Shown here: in pieces, positions 8,501 to 16,825 of the stretch
How the letters are laid out: each line of letters opens with the position of its first letter
How positions within the stretch are numbered: the first letter of the stretch is position 1
Origin: Sulfidibacter corallicola
GTDB lineage: Bacteria; Acidobacteriota; Holophagae; Acanthopleuribacterales; Acanthopleuribacteraceae
Length of the DNA stretch: 64,000 nt
Assembly (NCBI RefSeq): GCF_017498545.1
Contig: NZ_CP071793.1
Span: forward strand, 5,357,001 to 5,421,000
Reading direction: 5' to 3'
The notes under the pieces: generated by a model
What the model saw: the letters and a program-made list of their open reading frames with translations, nothing else
Told to the model about the DNA's origin: nothing
The model's database searches: none
Translations under genes and position numbers: made by a program

Positions 8501-9271
8501 ATGACTTCATCTCGCTTTCGTCTCGCCCTTTCTGGCCCATGCATCCTGTTGCTGTGGCTGGTCTCGAGTTCGTTCACCCTCGGGGCCTCGGAGCCCCTGT
8601 GCCGAAAAACCCTGCGCGATGCCTGCAAAAACGGTGAGATCACGACACTCAAGGTGTGTGATTTTCTGCTGGAGGACGTGGACGAAACCGAGGAATCGCT
8701 CAGCCGGTTTCTGGTGCACGTGGTCAGCCTGTCCCAGGTCGTCCGCGACCAATTGGTTTGTGCCCGTCTGATGGGAACCAAGACCTTCCGGAAAATCGGC
8801 ATGGCCGGGCTCTTTGTGGAAAACGGCATCGTCCTTCACCGCAGTTTTTGCGAGAACAGCCGCGACCAATTCTGCCTCGATCTGGACTGGTCCCTGGGTG
8901 TGAACAAACGACAGGAACGGTTGATTCGCGAAATCGTGAAGCGGGCGGAAACCTTGGACCAACTGGGGGGTGGCACCTCCATCCACGAGCGAATGGTGAA
9001 GGAGGAGCACGAGTTCTTTTTCGATCTGACGGGCCGGGTGGTCGACATTCAGTACGACATCGATCCGATTGCCGACGCCACTCGATTGGAAGGCGTGACC
9101 GTGGTGATGACGCATGTGACGATCGATGCCGTATACGATCAGGAGGGCCGACAACTGAAGCTCGAACAACTCAAACGGGAACTGCAGACCAAGGTCGACG
9201 ACGCCTACGATCTGTGGTTGATGCTGGGGTTCGGGGACGACTCGAAAGATTCTTCGGCGAAACGTCACTGA
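8501..9271 (+). CDS. Exported protein of unknown function
   Basis: A 256-residue protein. The start at ATG 8501 is preceded by GAGGA at 8 bases; the in-frame ATG at 8486 is less well placed. A signal peptide (LSGPCILLLWLVSSSFTLGA) is followed by a cysteine-containing mature domain with at least six cysteines in its first half, suggesting disulphides in the periplasm or outside. The rest is mostly helical and charged. I do not recognise the family. It faces the M48 protease gene convergently with only 35 bases between, too little to hold a clear terminator. Confidence 0.6.
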   Translation: MTSSRFRLALSGPCILLLWLVSSSFTLGASEPLCRKTLRDACKNGEITTLKVCDFLLEDVDETEESLSRFLVHVVSLSQVVRDQLVCARLMGTKTFRKIGMAGLFVENGIVLHRSFCENSRDQFCLDLDWSLGVNKRQERLIREIVKRAETLDQLGGGTSIHERMVKEEHEFFFDLTGRVVDIQYDIDPIADATRLEGVTVVMTHVTIDAVYDQEGRQLKLEQLKRELQTKVDDAYDLWLMLGFGDDSKDSSAKRH

Positions 9272-9306
9272 ACGATGGCTTCGCCGTTTCTGGATGGGCA
9301 TGGACC

Positions 9307-11517
9307 TCAATAGATCAGGTCTTTTTCCACTTCGGTCCAGAGTCTTTCCAAAACCGTAAAGCCCATTTTCTGTTCGATCAGTTCCATTAGCCGACATTGA
9401 CGGCCCAAGATGCGTCCACGCAATTCGTGGAACTGCTCCAGCAGGGTGGTGGCCGCGTGAAACAGTTCCAGTGCGCTTTGGGTGTCCGGCACGTAGGGCA
9501 ACAGGTAATCGTGCATATCGCGATCGGATTCTTCGTCGTCGAACAGCAGGTTCTGCCCCTTGAGGGGATCGAGAATGTGTTTCATGTGGCGGTGAAGCCG
9601 CGTTTTTTCAAAGGCCATCAGGCGGTCGATGTCGGCATGACCTTCGCCCTCGCGACTGGCTTCCACCAGGCGTGCCAAAAGCGCACGCGACATGCGCAAG
9701 TTCTGAAGATGGGGCAGCGCCCGGTTCAACAACGCGTGGGACGTGGCCCAACGCTCCGCCCAGAGCGGCCAACCCGCTTCGTCGCCATATTCCGGTGTCC
9801 AATCCTTGTGTTCCAGGTAGGCCTGGCTGATCGAAATCCGTCGGGTCATGACCTTTTCGAACGATTCCAAGATGCGCTCTTCCCGCTCCAGCTCTCGATC
9901 GATGTCGGCCACCGCCGGCGAGGCGAACAACGTTCCCTGGTCGTTCGTCGATTCCGGAGAGGTCGAGATGACCTGTTCGCGAAGCCGGTTGATTTTCTCC
10001 GAGAACAAGGCCTGATGGCGTTTCGAGGCTTCCAGATAGTCGGGGAGCCCGGTTTCGAATTCGCCGCGACATCGCGCCGCCCGGACGCGTAGCGTCTCGG
10101 TGTCCGGGGCCGCTTGTGTTTCGGGTGCTTCCAATACCGGTGCCGGCCCGCGCGACAAGCTGAGTGCACCGCCGAAGAAACGCGACAGCGCCTCGATCGA
10201 GGATTTTTCCCACTGACGGGCGCGATTCAGTTCGCCCAAACTGTGAAGCAGGGTGGGGTCGAAGGTGTCTTTGAGGGTGACCTGATAGTACTGTGTGGTG
10301 ACCTGCCGGCTGCGGAAGAGATAGTCCTTGAGCAGCACGTGCGCCGGTTGGGTGTTGGCCAACAAGGGCTGCCCTTGCTCGCCACTCACGTTGTCGATGC
10401 GGGCCGCGGTGCTGGGGTGCGAATCCAACCAGCCGGTTTCGCGTGCCAGATAGGCTGCGTCCAACTGGGCGAGTAGGTCGAGCGACATCCGCGAACGGTG
10501 ATAGTGGACCAAGCCGGCGAGATCGTCGGCCAAACGCTTTTCGCGCATGAACAAGCCGAGTTCGTTGACCGCCATTTCGTGGGCCACCTGCAGACGGAAC
10601 ATCTCGCGCGTCGTTTCCGAAAAGACGTGCGAGCCGATGAGCCGCGCCTCGTATCGATCCGCATCGAATTCCATCTGGCGCATCAGAAAGCAACAGATCG
10701 CCTCGGCCACCATGCTGAACAGCCAAAAGATGAAGCGCACGATGACCAGGATCGCCATCGCCAATCTTATGAAAATGCCGAAGATCCCCAGCTCGGTCGC
10801 CGCGTTTTTCGAAAAGCGTTCCAGTTCGTGATCTTCTTCGGTCACGACCCGGTTGAACCACGAATGGACGTCACGGGTGAGCATCACCAGGATTTGGCCA
10901 CTGCGTTGGGCGAAGTGCCCCAGCTCGTGGGCCAGTACGCCACCGAATTGATTGACCTGGAGGTTGGCGATCAAGGGGATGCCGATCACCAGGCGGAGAT
11001 CGCCGGTGATCACGCTGAACAGACCGCGTTTGGGGCCCGCGAAGGCATTGACCTCGCTGGTCAGGGAGATGACCGAAGGCATCCGAACACCCAGGGCGGA
11101 GGAAATCTCGGCGACGAAGGCGTAGAGGTCCGGCTCCTGATCGGGCGTGACCTCGATTTGGGCCATGTGTTGGGTGTCGCGGGTGAACAGGGGATACACC
11201 AGGAACGACACCAGGGTCGCCACCGTGACCGGCGGACCCAAATACAGGAACACCCAAAATATCCCGTTTATCTCCAGCGACAGATTGGCCATGTAACGGT
11301 AGTACACCCATAAGACCCAAAAAAGGCTGCCGACCAGGGAGATGTAGAGCAGCGGCAATAAAAAGACGCCTACCGCGGCCAGAGCTTGAGCCAGGTGATA
11401 GCGAATTCGCTTGGGAATGGGCTGGATTTTCCGGGCAGAGATCGAACTCTGTTTCCACCTAGCCTCGGATGTCGATACAGCCTGTTTGGAAGCCACCTGG
11501 CCAAACCCTTTTCTCAA
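9307..11517 (-). CDS. M48 family membrane zinc metalloprotease
   Basis: A 736-residue integral-membrane peptidase. Two membrane helices lie at about residues 45-75 and 88-112. The zinc site HELGH is at 197-201, in the context GGVLAHELGHFAQ, and a downstream EFDADRYEA provides the third ligand glutamate, as in HtpX/Ste24-like M48 peptidases. Another hydrophobic pair follows the HELGH helix. The C-terminal half (about 370 residues) is a long helical, charged extension not found in HtpX. Such proteins typically degrade misfolded membrane proteins. The frame opens at a TTG codon (11517); GTG 11496 with AAAAGGG ahead of it is an equally good start. Confidence 0.8.
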   Translation of the reverse strand: MRKGFGQVASKQAVSTSEARWKQSSISARKIQPIPKRIRYHLAQALAAVGVFLLPLLYISLVGSLFWVLWVYYRYMANLSLEINGIFWVFLYLGPPVTVATLVSFLVYPLFTRDTQHMAQIEVTPDQEPDLYAFVAEISSALGVRMPSVISLTSEVNAFAGPKRGLFSVITGDLRLVIGIPLIANLQVNQFGGVLAHELGHFAQRSGQILVMLTRDVHSWFNRVVTEEDHELERFSKNAATELGIFGIFIRLAMAILVIVRFIFWLFSMVAEAICCFLMRQMEFDADRYEARLIGSHVFSETTREMFRLQVAHEMAVNELGLFMREKRLADDLAGLVHYHRSRMSLDLLAQLDAAYLARETGWLDSHPSTAARIDNVSGEQGQPLLANTQPAHVLLKDYLFRSRQVTTQYYQVTLKDTFDPTLLHSLGELNRARQWEKSSIEALSRFFGGALSLSRGPAPVLEAPETQAAPDTETLRVRAARCRGEFETGLPDYLEASKRHQALFSEKINRLREQVISTSPESTNDQGTLFASPAVADIDRELEREERILESFEKVMTRRISISQAYLEHKDWTPEYGDEAGWPLWAERWATSHALLNRALPHLQNLRMSRALLARLVEASREGEGHADIDRLMAFEKTRLHRHMKHILDPLKGQNLLFDDEESDRDMHDYLLPYVPDTQSALELFHAATTLLEQFHELRGRILGRQCRLMELIEQKMGFTVLERLWTEVEKDLIY

Positions 11518-11999
11518 GTATTCCGGAAATCCAGGTTCGTCAATCGGAAATCGGCAGGATGTGGGTTTTTAATCATGGCCTGGTGAGCCTTCGCTCAAAT
11601 ACCATGAGACACCAAATGAGAAATTCTGCAACTCGCCTCGACCACGGAGGCCACGACCTGGAAAATGACCGCTCGGCACTCGGTCATTCACCCATGGTAC
11701 CACCGAATGGGTTTGAAAACACGGGTTCCCATGGTGATCCAAGTCTCAAAAAAATGGAGAACGCGCTTGGGAAAAGGCGTTCTCCACGGGAGATGGCTCA
11801 TAGAACGATTGAAGAACGGAGGCGGCCCGTGCAAGGACCGCCTCCGGACCGAACGGAACGGTGGAGTGACTGCGCGCCCACCTGCCCCCACAGCAGGGGA
11901 GCGCGCGTCACTCGCCAGAGCGAGGATAAGCTTGGGATCAAGGAGGAATAGCAATAAGGGTGATATTGTCGGAGGGGTGGTGTGATGCCCACCAAAAGG

Positions 12000-12028
12000 A
12001 GGACCGGGGTGGAACGAGCCCCGGTCCT
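12000..12028 (+). terminator. Terminator-like hairpin
   Basis: AGGACCGGGG and CCCCGGTCCT are a perfect 10-bp stem with a 9-base loop, followed after two bases by TCTCTTTT. If the stem-loop tract is transcribed rightward, this would be a natural 3' end for it. Confidence 0.5.
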
Positions 12029-12172
12029 GGTCTCTTTTAGGAGATTGGACGAGACGTTTCACAGTAGGGAGGCGGCCCAGGTCATCGGGGTTTCGGGAGT
12101 TGGGTGAGACAGGGGCCGCGCACAAGAGAAGGCGAGACAAATGACGGGAGAAGTACTCGCATTCTCCGTTTG

Positions 12173-12197
12173 GATATTGAGATCAAATCTCAATATC
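12173..12197. repeat. Perfect 11-bp AT-rich palindrome
   Basis: GATATTGAGAT-caa-ATCTCAATATC. Unlike its GC-rich neighbours this palindrome is AT-rich with a 3-base spacer, more like an operator for a dimeric regulator than a terminator. Confidence 0.5.
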
Positions 12198-12676
12198 GAC
12201 ATTGAATCATGCGGCCTTTTCCCCGTCAACCGAAAAAATGAACTTTTTTCGATTGAGTCGGATAACGGCTTGAACGGCGGGCCCGCGCCGCTTTCCGGAC
12301 CGTGCCGGAGGATGGTTCGGATTCCGGATCACGGGTCTCCTACTTCCGGCAAAGGGCCCTGTTGAGGGGCTACGGCTCGGATGCGAAAACCGGAGGCTGG
12401 ACACCGCTGCGGATCGCTGGATCGAGCCGGAGGTTTCGCGCCGCACGCGAGACTTGGAAGAGGGTGAGACCGATTTGTGCCCATCCGGAAACGAAGAAGC
12501 CCTGACTGCCCGCTAGGTTTATCTCGCTGTGCGGGTGTCGGGCTTCCAGCAAAAACCATTGTCAATGGGTAACGAGCGGAAAGCGGAAGCCTGAAGCCGC
12601 ACCGACTGCCTCTGAGGCCGGTTCAAAGGACCTCTTTCGACAGACCGCCGGCTCCGGATGGGCGCCCGTCAGCCCA
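12198..12676. other. Gap with no recognised feature
   Basis: About 480 bases between the last stem-loop and the end of the DUF6916 gene. Short open frames on both strands have no family resemblance and no ribosome-binding sites. Nothing else was seen. Confidence 0.4.
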
Positions 12677-12991
12677 TCAGGACTGTTCTTCGATGAGTCG
12701 ATTGAATACGGCTTCGTATTGGTAGCCTTTCTCGTCTTTGGCGATGGGAACGAGAAAGATGTGCAGCCGACCCATTTTTTCGTGGTCCATCACGTAACTG
12801 CCCTGGATCAGTCCCTTTTCGGCCGGTCCACTGAAATAGGCACTGAAGCACTCCTGCTTGTCACTGTTCAAGTTAGGATTGGTCTTGATGGAATCCAACT
12901 CCAGATTCAGGGTTTCGCCGTTATCGAATGGCAGTGTGAACGTATGGCCCACCGCTTCCTCGAAGGCGCTTTTATTAAAAGGGTTCGACAT
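12677..12991 (-). CDS. DUF6916-like small protein
   Basis: A 104-residue protein with an excellent ribosome-binding site (AAGGAG, 6 bases from ATG). The N-terminal FEEAVGHTFTLPF and the C-terminal LHIFLVPIAKDEKGYQYEAVFNR-type segment match, by eye, the small beta-rich DUF6916 family of unknown function, whose members have the pattern F-P-L-G-TF at the start and the HxIFLVP then YEAVFN motif at the end. It stands alone on its strand, with gaps on both sides. Like Hcp and MbtH elsewhere in this window it is a short cytoplasmic protein with a near-perfect translation signal. Confidence 0.6.
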   Translation of the reverse strand: MSNPFNKSAFEEAVGHTFTLPFDNGETLNLELDSIKTNPNLNSDKQECFSAYFSGPAEKGLIQGSYVMDHEKMGRLHIFLVPIAKDEKGYQYEAVFNRLIEEQS

Positions 12992-13235
12992 GGCTCACTC
13001 CTTGAGTCGCCCACCGTATCGGTGCGGCACGGGACAAAACACCCCTGGCGCAGCTCGTTTGACCGGGTCGAGTGGGGGAATGGGGGAATATATGTAGATG
13101 TGCTTGAAGTATAGCCAGTCTCTACTCAGAAAGGGCAGTTTTCTAGAGGGATTTTTTTGTTTTTCGATAAATCTCTCGTGTGTGAAAATATGCGCCGCGG
13201 TATCTGGCAGATGGTAGCTCGGGACGATTTCGAGA

Positions 13236-16200
13236 TCAGGCCGATTGGGGAACCGGGGCCGACACGCGAATCAGGGTTCCCTGATTGGGTCTGGATACGA
13301 TGGAAAGCTGGGCGCCGATCGATGCCGCGCGTTCCGAAATGCCCAGGAGCCCGAAGTGGCCCTCGCGTGAAAGCTGGACGAAGTTTTGTTTTTCGTCGAA
13401 TCCTTTGCCGTTGTCTTCGATTTCCAGCACCAAATTCTCGGCATCCGCCTCGAACCGAATGAACACGTAATCGGAGCGGGCATGTTGCAGCGCGTTGTTC
13501 AGGGCTTCCTGGCAGATGCGGAACAGGGCCAGCTCGGTTTCCTCGGAAAGGCTCGGTTGATCGGCCGTCAACTCGCATTCGATACGGATCTCGGGATGCT
13601 TTTCACGACAACGCTCGATATGGGCCTGAAGTGCCGCTTCCAGACCGAAGTGCGTCAGGGTCGGAGGCCGGAGTTGCCCGCAAAGATCGCGCAGGTCTTG
13701 CAGAATCTTGAGGATGTAGCCACCAAGGGACTTGAGCCCCTTCATGCTCCTGTCCTGGTCCTGATTGGCGGGAGCCAGACCCCATTCCTCGAGCCGCTTG
13801 CTCCACTGACGAATCTGAAGTGCCAGTTGAATGTGGATGGCGTGGAGATCCTGGACCGGGCCGTCGTGGAGCTCCTGGGCGATGCGAAGCCGTTCCACCT
13901 CGCGACCCTCGGTCAAGCGCCGCTTGGTTTCCAGTTCTTCGCGGCGAAGTTGCTGCAGGCGTTGCAATCGGCGCCATTGCCATGCCAGCGGCAAACCCGT
14001 CACGATGCCAATTCCGAGCAGCATCATCGCGCCGCGAAACCACCAGCGTTGCCAAAAGGGCGGGCGAATGTAGACCTGCAATTCCGTACCCTTGGCGTTC
14101 CAGATCCCGTCGCTGTTGGCTGCCCGCACGCGAAAGCGGTAACGACCGCCGGAAAGGTTGGTATAGATGGCGAAATTGCGCGTGCCGGCTTCGACCCATT
14201 CGGGATCCACCCCTTCCAATTTATAGGCGTAGCGATTTTGCGAGGGGGCGGTGTAATCCAGTGCGGCGAACTCGAAACTGATGAAGTTGTCGCGAAAGGA
14301 CAACTCGAGCAGGTCCAGGTCGTCGATCTCCCGCTCCAGGGTCACCGGTCGGTTGAACTTCTTGAATCCGGTCAGGATCACGGGCGGGGGTCGCTCGTTG
14401 ACCAGGATCTGGTCCGGCCGAAACCGATTGAGCCCGCGGTTCCCGCCGAAGAACATCTCCCCATCGGCGGTGCGCGCGAACACGCCGGCGTTGAATTCGG
14501 CCTGAACGCCCTCGAGCGGGCCGTAGACGCGAATGTCGCCGCTGGTGTCGTCCAGTTTCGCCAAGCCTTTGTTGGTCGCGACCCAAAGGAAACCATGCTC
14601 GTCGTGGAGCATGCCGTTGACGACGTCGCTGGGAAGGCCCTCGACGGTGGTAATGCGCCGGAAGTCGTCGGAATCCTCGCGCAGCAGATGGAGCCCGGCG
14701 CCGGACGTGCCCACCCAGATCCGGTTTCGATGGCCCTCCCATAGACATGTGATCCGGTCGTTGCCCAGGCTCGCAGGCAGGTCGGGATCATGGCGATACA
14801 CTCTAAAGCGATCCAGTTCGGGATCGTCCAGCCGGCACAAGCCGCCGCCATAGGTGCCGACCCAAATTCGGTCGCGACTGTCGCGCAACAGCGCGGCGAT
14901 TTGGTGGTGGCTGAGGCTGTCGGCTCGATTCGGATCCGGTGCGAAACGGCGAAACGCCTCGCTGCCGCGGTCGAAGCGGAACAGGCCGCGCCGGTAGGAA
15001 CCCAGCCAGAGCGCATCGTCGGTCCCCTTCGCCAGTGCCGTCACATTCCAGCGAGCGCTTTGCTCCGGTGCGGCCGGATCCCAGGGAAATTGGCGATAGG
15101 CGCCCGTATCGGGGTGGAATCGCACCAGCCCGCGGCCCCAGATACCCAACCAGAGAAGGCGCTCTGCATCTTCGAGCACGGCGATCACGAGTTTGGCTGG
15201 TCCCGGGCCGGGTGCTTCTTCCCCGGTGAGGTGGTATCGAAACCGATCGCTGGTCAAATCGAAGGCCACCAGGCCCTGATCCCAGGTCCCCATCCAAAGG
15301 GTGTCGTCGCGGCCCACTGCCAGCGAAAGGGCCTGGTAGGCGCCCGGCGTGGTCGGGTGGTCCGGGAGATTCGCGTAGGTGGCGAATTGCCGCAGACCAC
15401 GGGCGTATTTATTCAGGCCTTGGCCGCCAGTTCCGATCCAAATGATGCCGCCTTCATCTTCGAACAGGCTCCATATCTTGTTGCTGTTCAGGCTTTGGTC
15501 GTTGAGTGGGCGGTAGCGGTAGTGCGTCGATCGCCTCTGGGCCGGATCGTAGACCACCAAACCCGAATCGCGCATGCCGATCCAGATTTTGCCTCCTCTA
15601 TCTTGAAGCAACGCAAAGGGTTGTCCAATCCCCAGGCGAGGTTCCCGTTCGGCATCTTCACCGAAGGCGGTGAGGTGGTTCCCAGCCGCGTCCAATCGAC
15701 ACAGTCCGGCTTGGGTACCGATCCAGAGGTCGCCGGCTTCGTCGAGGAGCAGGCTGAGCACCCGGTCGCTGAGGAGACCGATCGAGCCGTCGCCCTCCCG
15801 AAAGGACGTCACGGTTTCGGTGGCGATGTCGAGGCGATACAAACCCTGCTTCTCGGTGCCGATCCACAGGAATCCCCGAGCGTCGGCCACGAGGGCCCGA
15901 ATCCGTGCGTTGGCGGGGAGTTGCCGCTCGCCCGACCCGGTGACGGGGCGAAAACCCGTCGTTCGATGACCGACCCAAAGCCCGGCGCCCTGGGTTCCCA
16001 CCCACAGTCGGTCCGGTCGATCCTCCAACAGGCTGCCGATATTCTTGAGGGCCGTCTCGGCGCGGTCGTCCGATGAACCCTGCCCGGGTGCATTCAACGG
16101 ATGGGTTTCGAAGCGCCGGTGAAGGGCGTCGTAATAATTCAGGCCACCGTGACGGGTGCCGATCCAGAGGCCGCCATCCGAGGCCGCCGCCAAGGTTCGA

Positions 16201-16502
16201 ATGTTGTGGTCGGAGATCGCACCTTCACGGGTCTTGTCGGGCCGAAACACGGTGAAGTGGTAGCCGTCGTAGCGATTCAAACCGTCTTGGGTCCCGAACC
16301 AAAGGAGCCCCTTGCGGTCTTGGGCGATCGCCAAGACACGACTCTGGGACAAACCGTGCTCCACGGAAAGGTGGTCGAAATAAATTTTTTCGGGAGAGGC
16401 GAACAAGCCCGGTACGGCCATGGGCCAAAGCCAAAGCAACGCGATCGCGAAACGGATCGCCTGGCTGCGGGTTGGATTCGAAATGCGGGGAATGGGGGGC
16501 AT
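13236..16502 (-). CDS. Beta-propeller two-component sensor histidine kinase
   Basis: A 1088-residue sensor kinase. A signal peptide lies near residues 15-35. About 14 propeller blades follow, each with a W-G-T/GLW-GT-G-L-type motif, forming two seven-bladed extracytoplasmic propellers. A Y_Y_Y immunoglobulin-like domain (NRYAYKLEGVDPEWVEAG) and one membrane helix come next. The HisKA_3 dimerisation region has the phospho-acceptor His at about residue 879 in ELHDGPVQ. The HATPase domain has its N-box (ALNNALQHA) and G-box (DNGKGF). No receiver domain is present. The NarL-type regulator at 20050-20739 on the same strand is the likely partner. I chose ATG 16502; the frame is open to 16829, but that extension is arginine-rich and overlaps the neighbouring stop codon. 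Confidence 0.85.
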   Translation of the reverse strand: MPPIPRISNPTRSQAIRFAIALLWLWPMAVPGLFASPEKIYFDHLSVEHGLSQSRVLAIAQDRKGLLWFGTQDGLNRYDGYHFTVFRPDKTREGAISDHNIRTLAAASDGGLWIGTRHGGLNYYDALHRRFETHPLNAPGQGSSDDRAETALKNIGSLLEDRPDRLWVGTQGAGLWVGHRTTGFRPVTGSGERQLPANARIRALVADARGFLWIGTEKQGLYRLDIATETVTSFREGDGSIGLLSDRVLSLLLDEAGDLWIGTQAGLCRLDAAGNHLTAFGEDAEREPRLGIGQPFALLQDRGGKIWIGMRDSGLVVYDPAQRRSTHYRYRPLNDQSLNSNKIWSLFEDEGGIIWIGTGGQGLNKYARGLRQFATYANLPDHPTTPGAYQALSLAVGRDDTLWMGTWDQGLVAFDLTSDRFRYHLTGEEAPGPGPAKLVIAVLEDAERLLWLGIWGRGLVRFHPDTGAYRQFPWDPAAPEQSARWNVTALAKGTDDALWLGSYRRGLFRFDRGSEAFRRFAPDPNRADSLSHHQIAALLRDSRDRIWVGTYGGGLCRLDDPELDRFRVYRHDPDLPASLGNDRITCLWEGHRNRIWVGTSGAGLHLLREDSDDFRRITTVEGLPSDVVNGMLHDEHGFLWVATNKGLAKLDDTSGDIRVYGPLEGVQAEFNAGVFARTADGEMFFGGNRGLNRFRPDQILVNERPPPVILTGFKKFNRPVTLEREIDDLDLLELSFRDNFISFEFAALDYTAPSQNRYAYKLEGVDPEWVEAGTRNFAIYTNLSGGRYRFRVRAANSDGIWNAKGTELQVYIRPPFWQRWWFRGAMMLLGIGIVTGLPLAWQWRRLQRLQQLRREELETKRRLTEGREVERLRIAQELHDGPVQDLHAIHIQLALQIRQWSKRLEEWGLAPANQDQDRSMKGLKSLGGYILKILQDLRDLCGQLRPPTLTHFGLEAALQAHIERCREKHPEIRIECELTADQPSLSEETELALFRICQEALNNALQHARSDYVFIRFEADAENLVLEIEDNGKGFDEKQNFVQLSREGHFGLLGISERAASIGAQLSIVSRPNQGTLIRVSAPVPQSA

Positions 16503-16788
16503 GTGACGGATATCCTGCGCGAGGTTGGTGGCTTGGCGGTAATGCCTACCGCTGGGGTGGAATCGTACCGGCGGCCGGACGGGTCCATGGCTTTTTCGTC
16601 TCGGAAGCCGAATGGGGATCGGTTGTAGGTGCATTAAAACAGGATTGGCTCTGATTTGGAAAAAGGTCGGCGGCCGACTTCCCTTGGGCACGGCAGTTCC
16701 CGACACCTCTCCTCGACCGCTTTGCTCGGTGTCGGACCCGACCTCTTGGTCGACCTCGGCGAGACCCGTGTTTGCGACCGACCATCGA

Positions 16789-16808
16789 GGGCGATCCGAA
16801 GATCGCCC
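16789..16808 (-). terminator. UUCG tetraloop hairpin after the repeat protein gene
   Basis: On the minus strand GGGCGATC-TTCG-GATCGCCC is an 8-bp stem closed by a C(UUCG)G tetraloop, one of the most stable RNA hairpins. It lies 18 bases beyond the stop of the secreted-repeat gene. There is no T run, so it may act as an mRNA 3'-end stabiliser or weak terminator. Confidence 0.55.
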
Positions 16809-16825
16809 CCGCGAGGAAGAACCTA

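Larger units (their letters stand above)
11664..12197. other. Non-coding tract of seven stem-loops (candidate structured RNA)
   Basis: No credible protein frame exists between 11518 and 12676. Within 534 bases there are seven strong inverted repeats: 11664-11688 (8 bp), 11690-11712 (6 bp), 11755-11786 (10 bp), 11817-11846 (9 bp), 11864-11913 (13 bp with one bulge and an inner 5-bp stem), 12000-12028 (10 bp) and 12173-12197 (11 bp, 3-base loop). Several loops are 9-12 bases. This density is far above the other gaps in the window. It may be a structured non-coding RNA, a remnant mobile or recombination site, or a cluster of terminators. The strand cannot be decided; only 12000-12028 is followed by a pyrimidine-rich TCTCTTTT. 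Confidence 0.5.

Noticed and set aside
11469..11951. Possible 160-codon gene in the stem-loop tract
   Set aside because: No ribosome-binding site, Arg/Pro-rich random-like composition, and it would cover strong hairpins.
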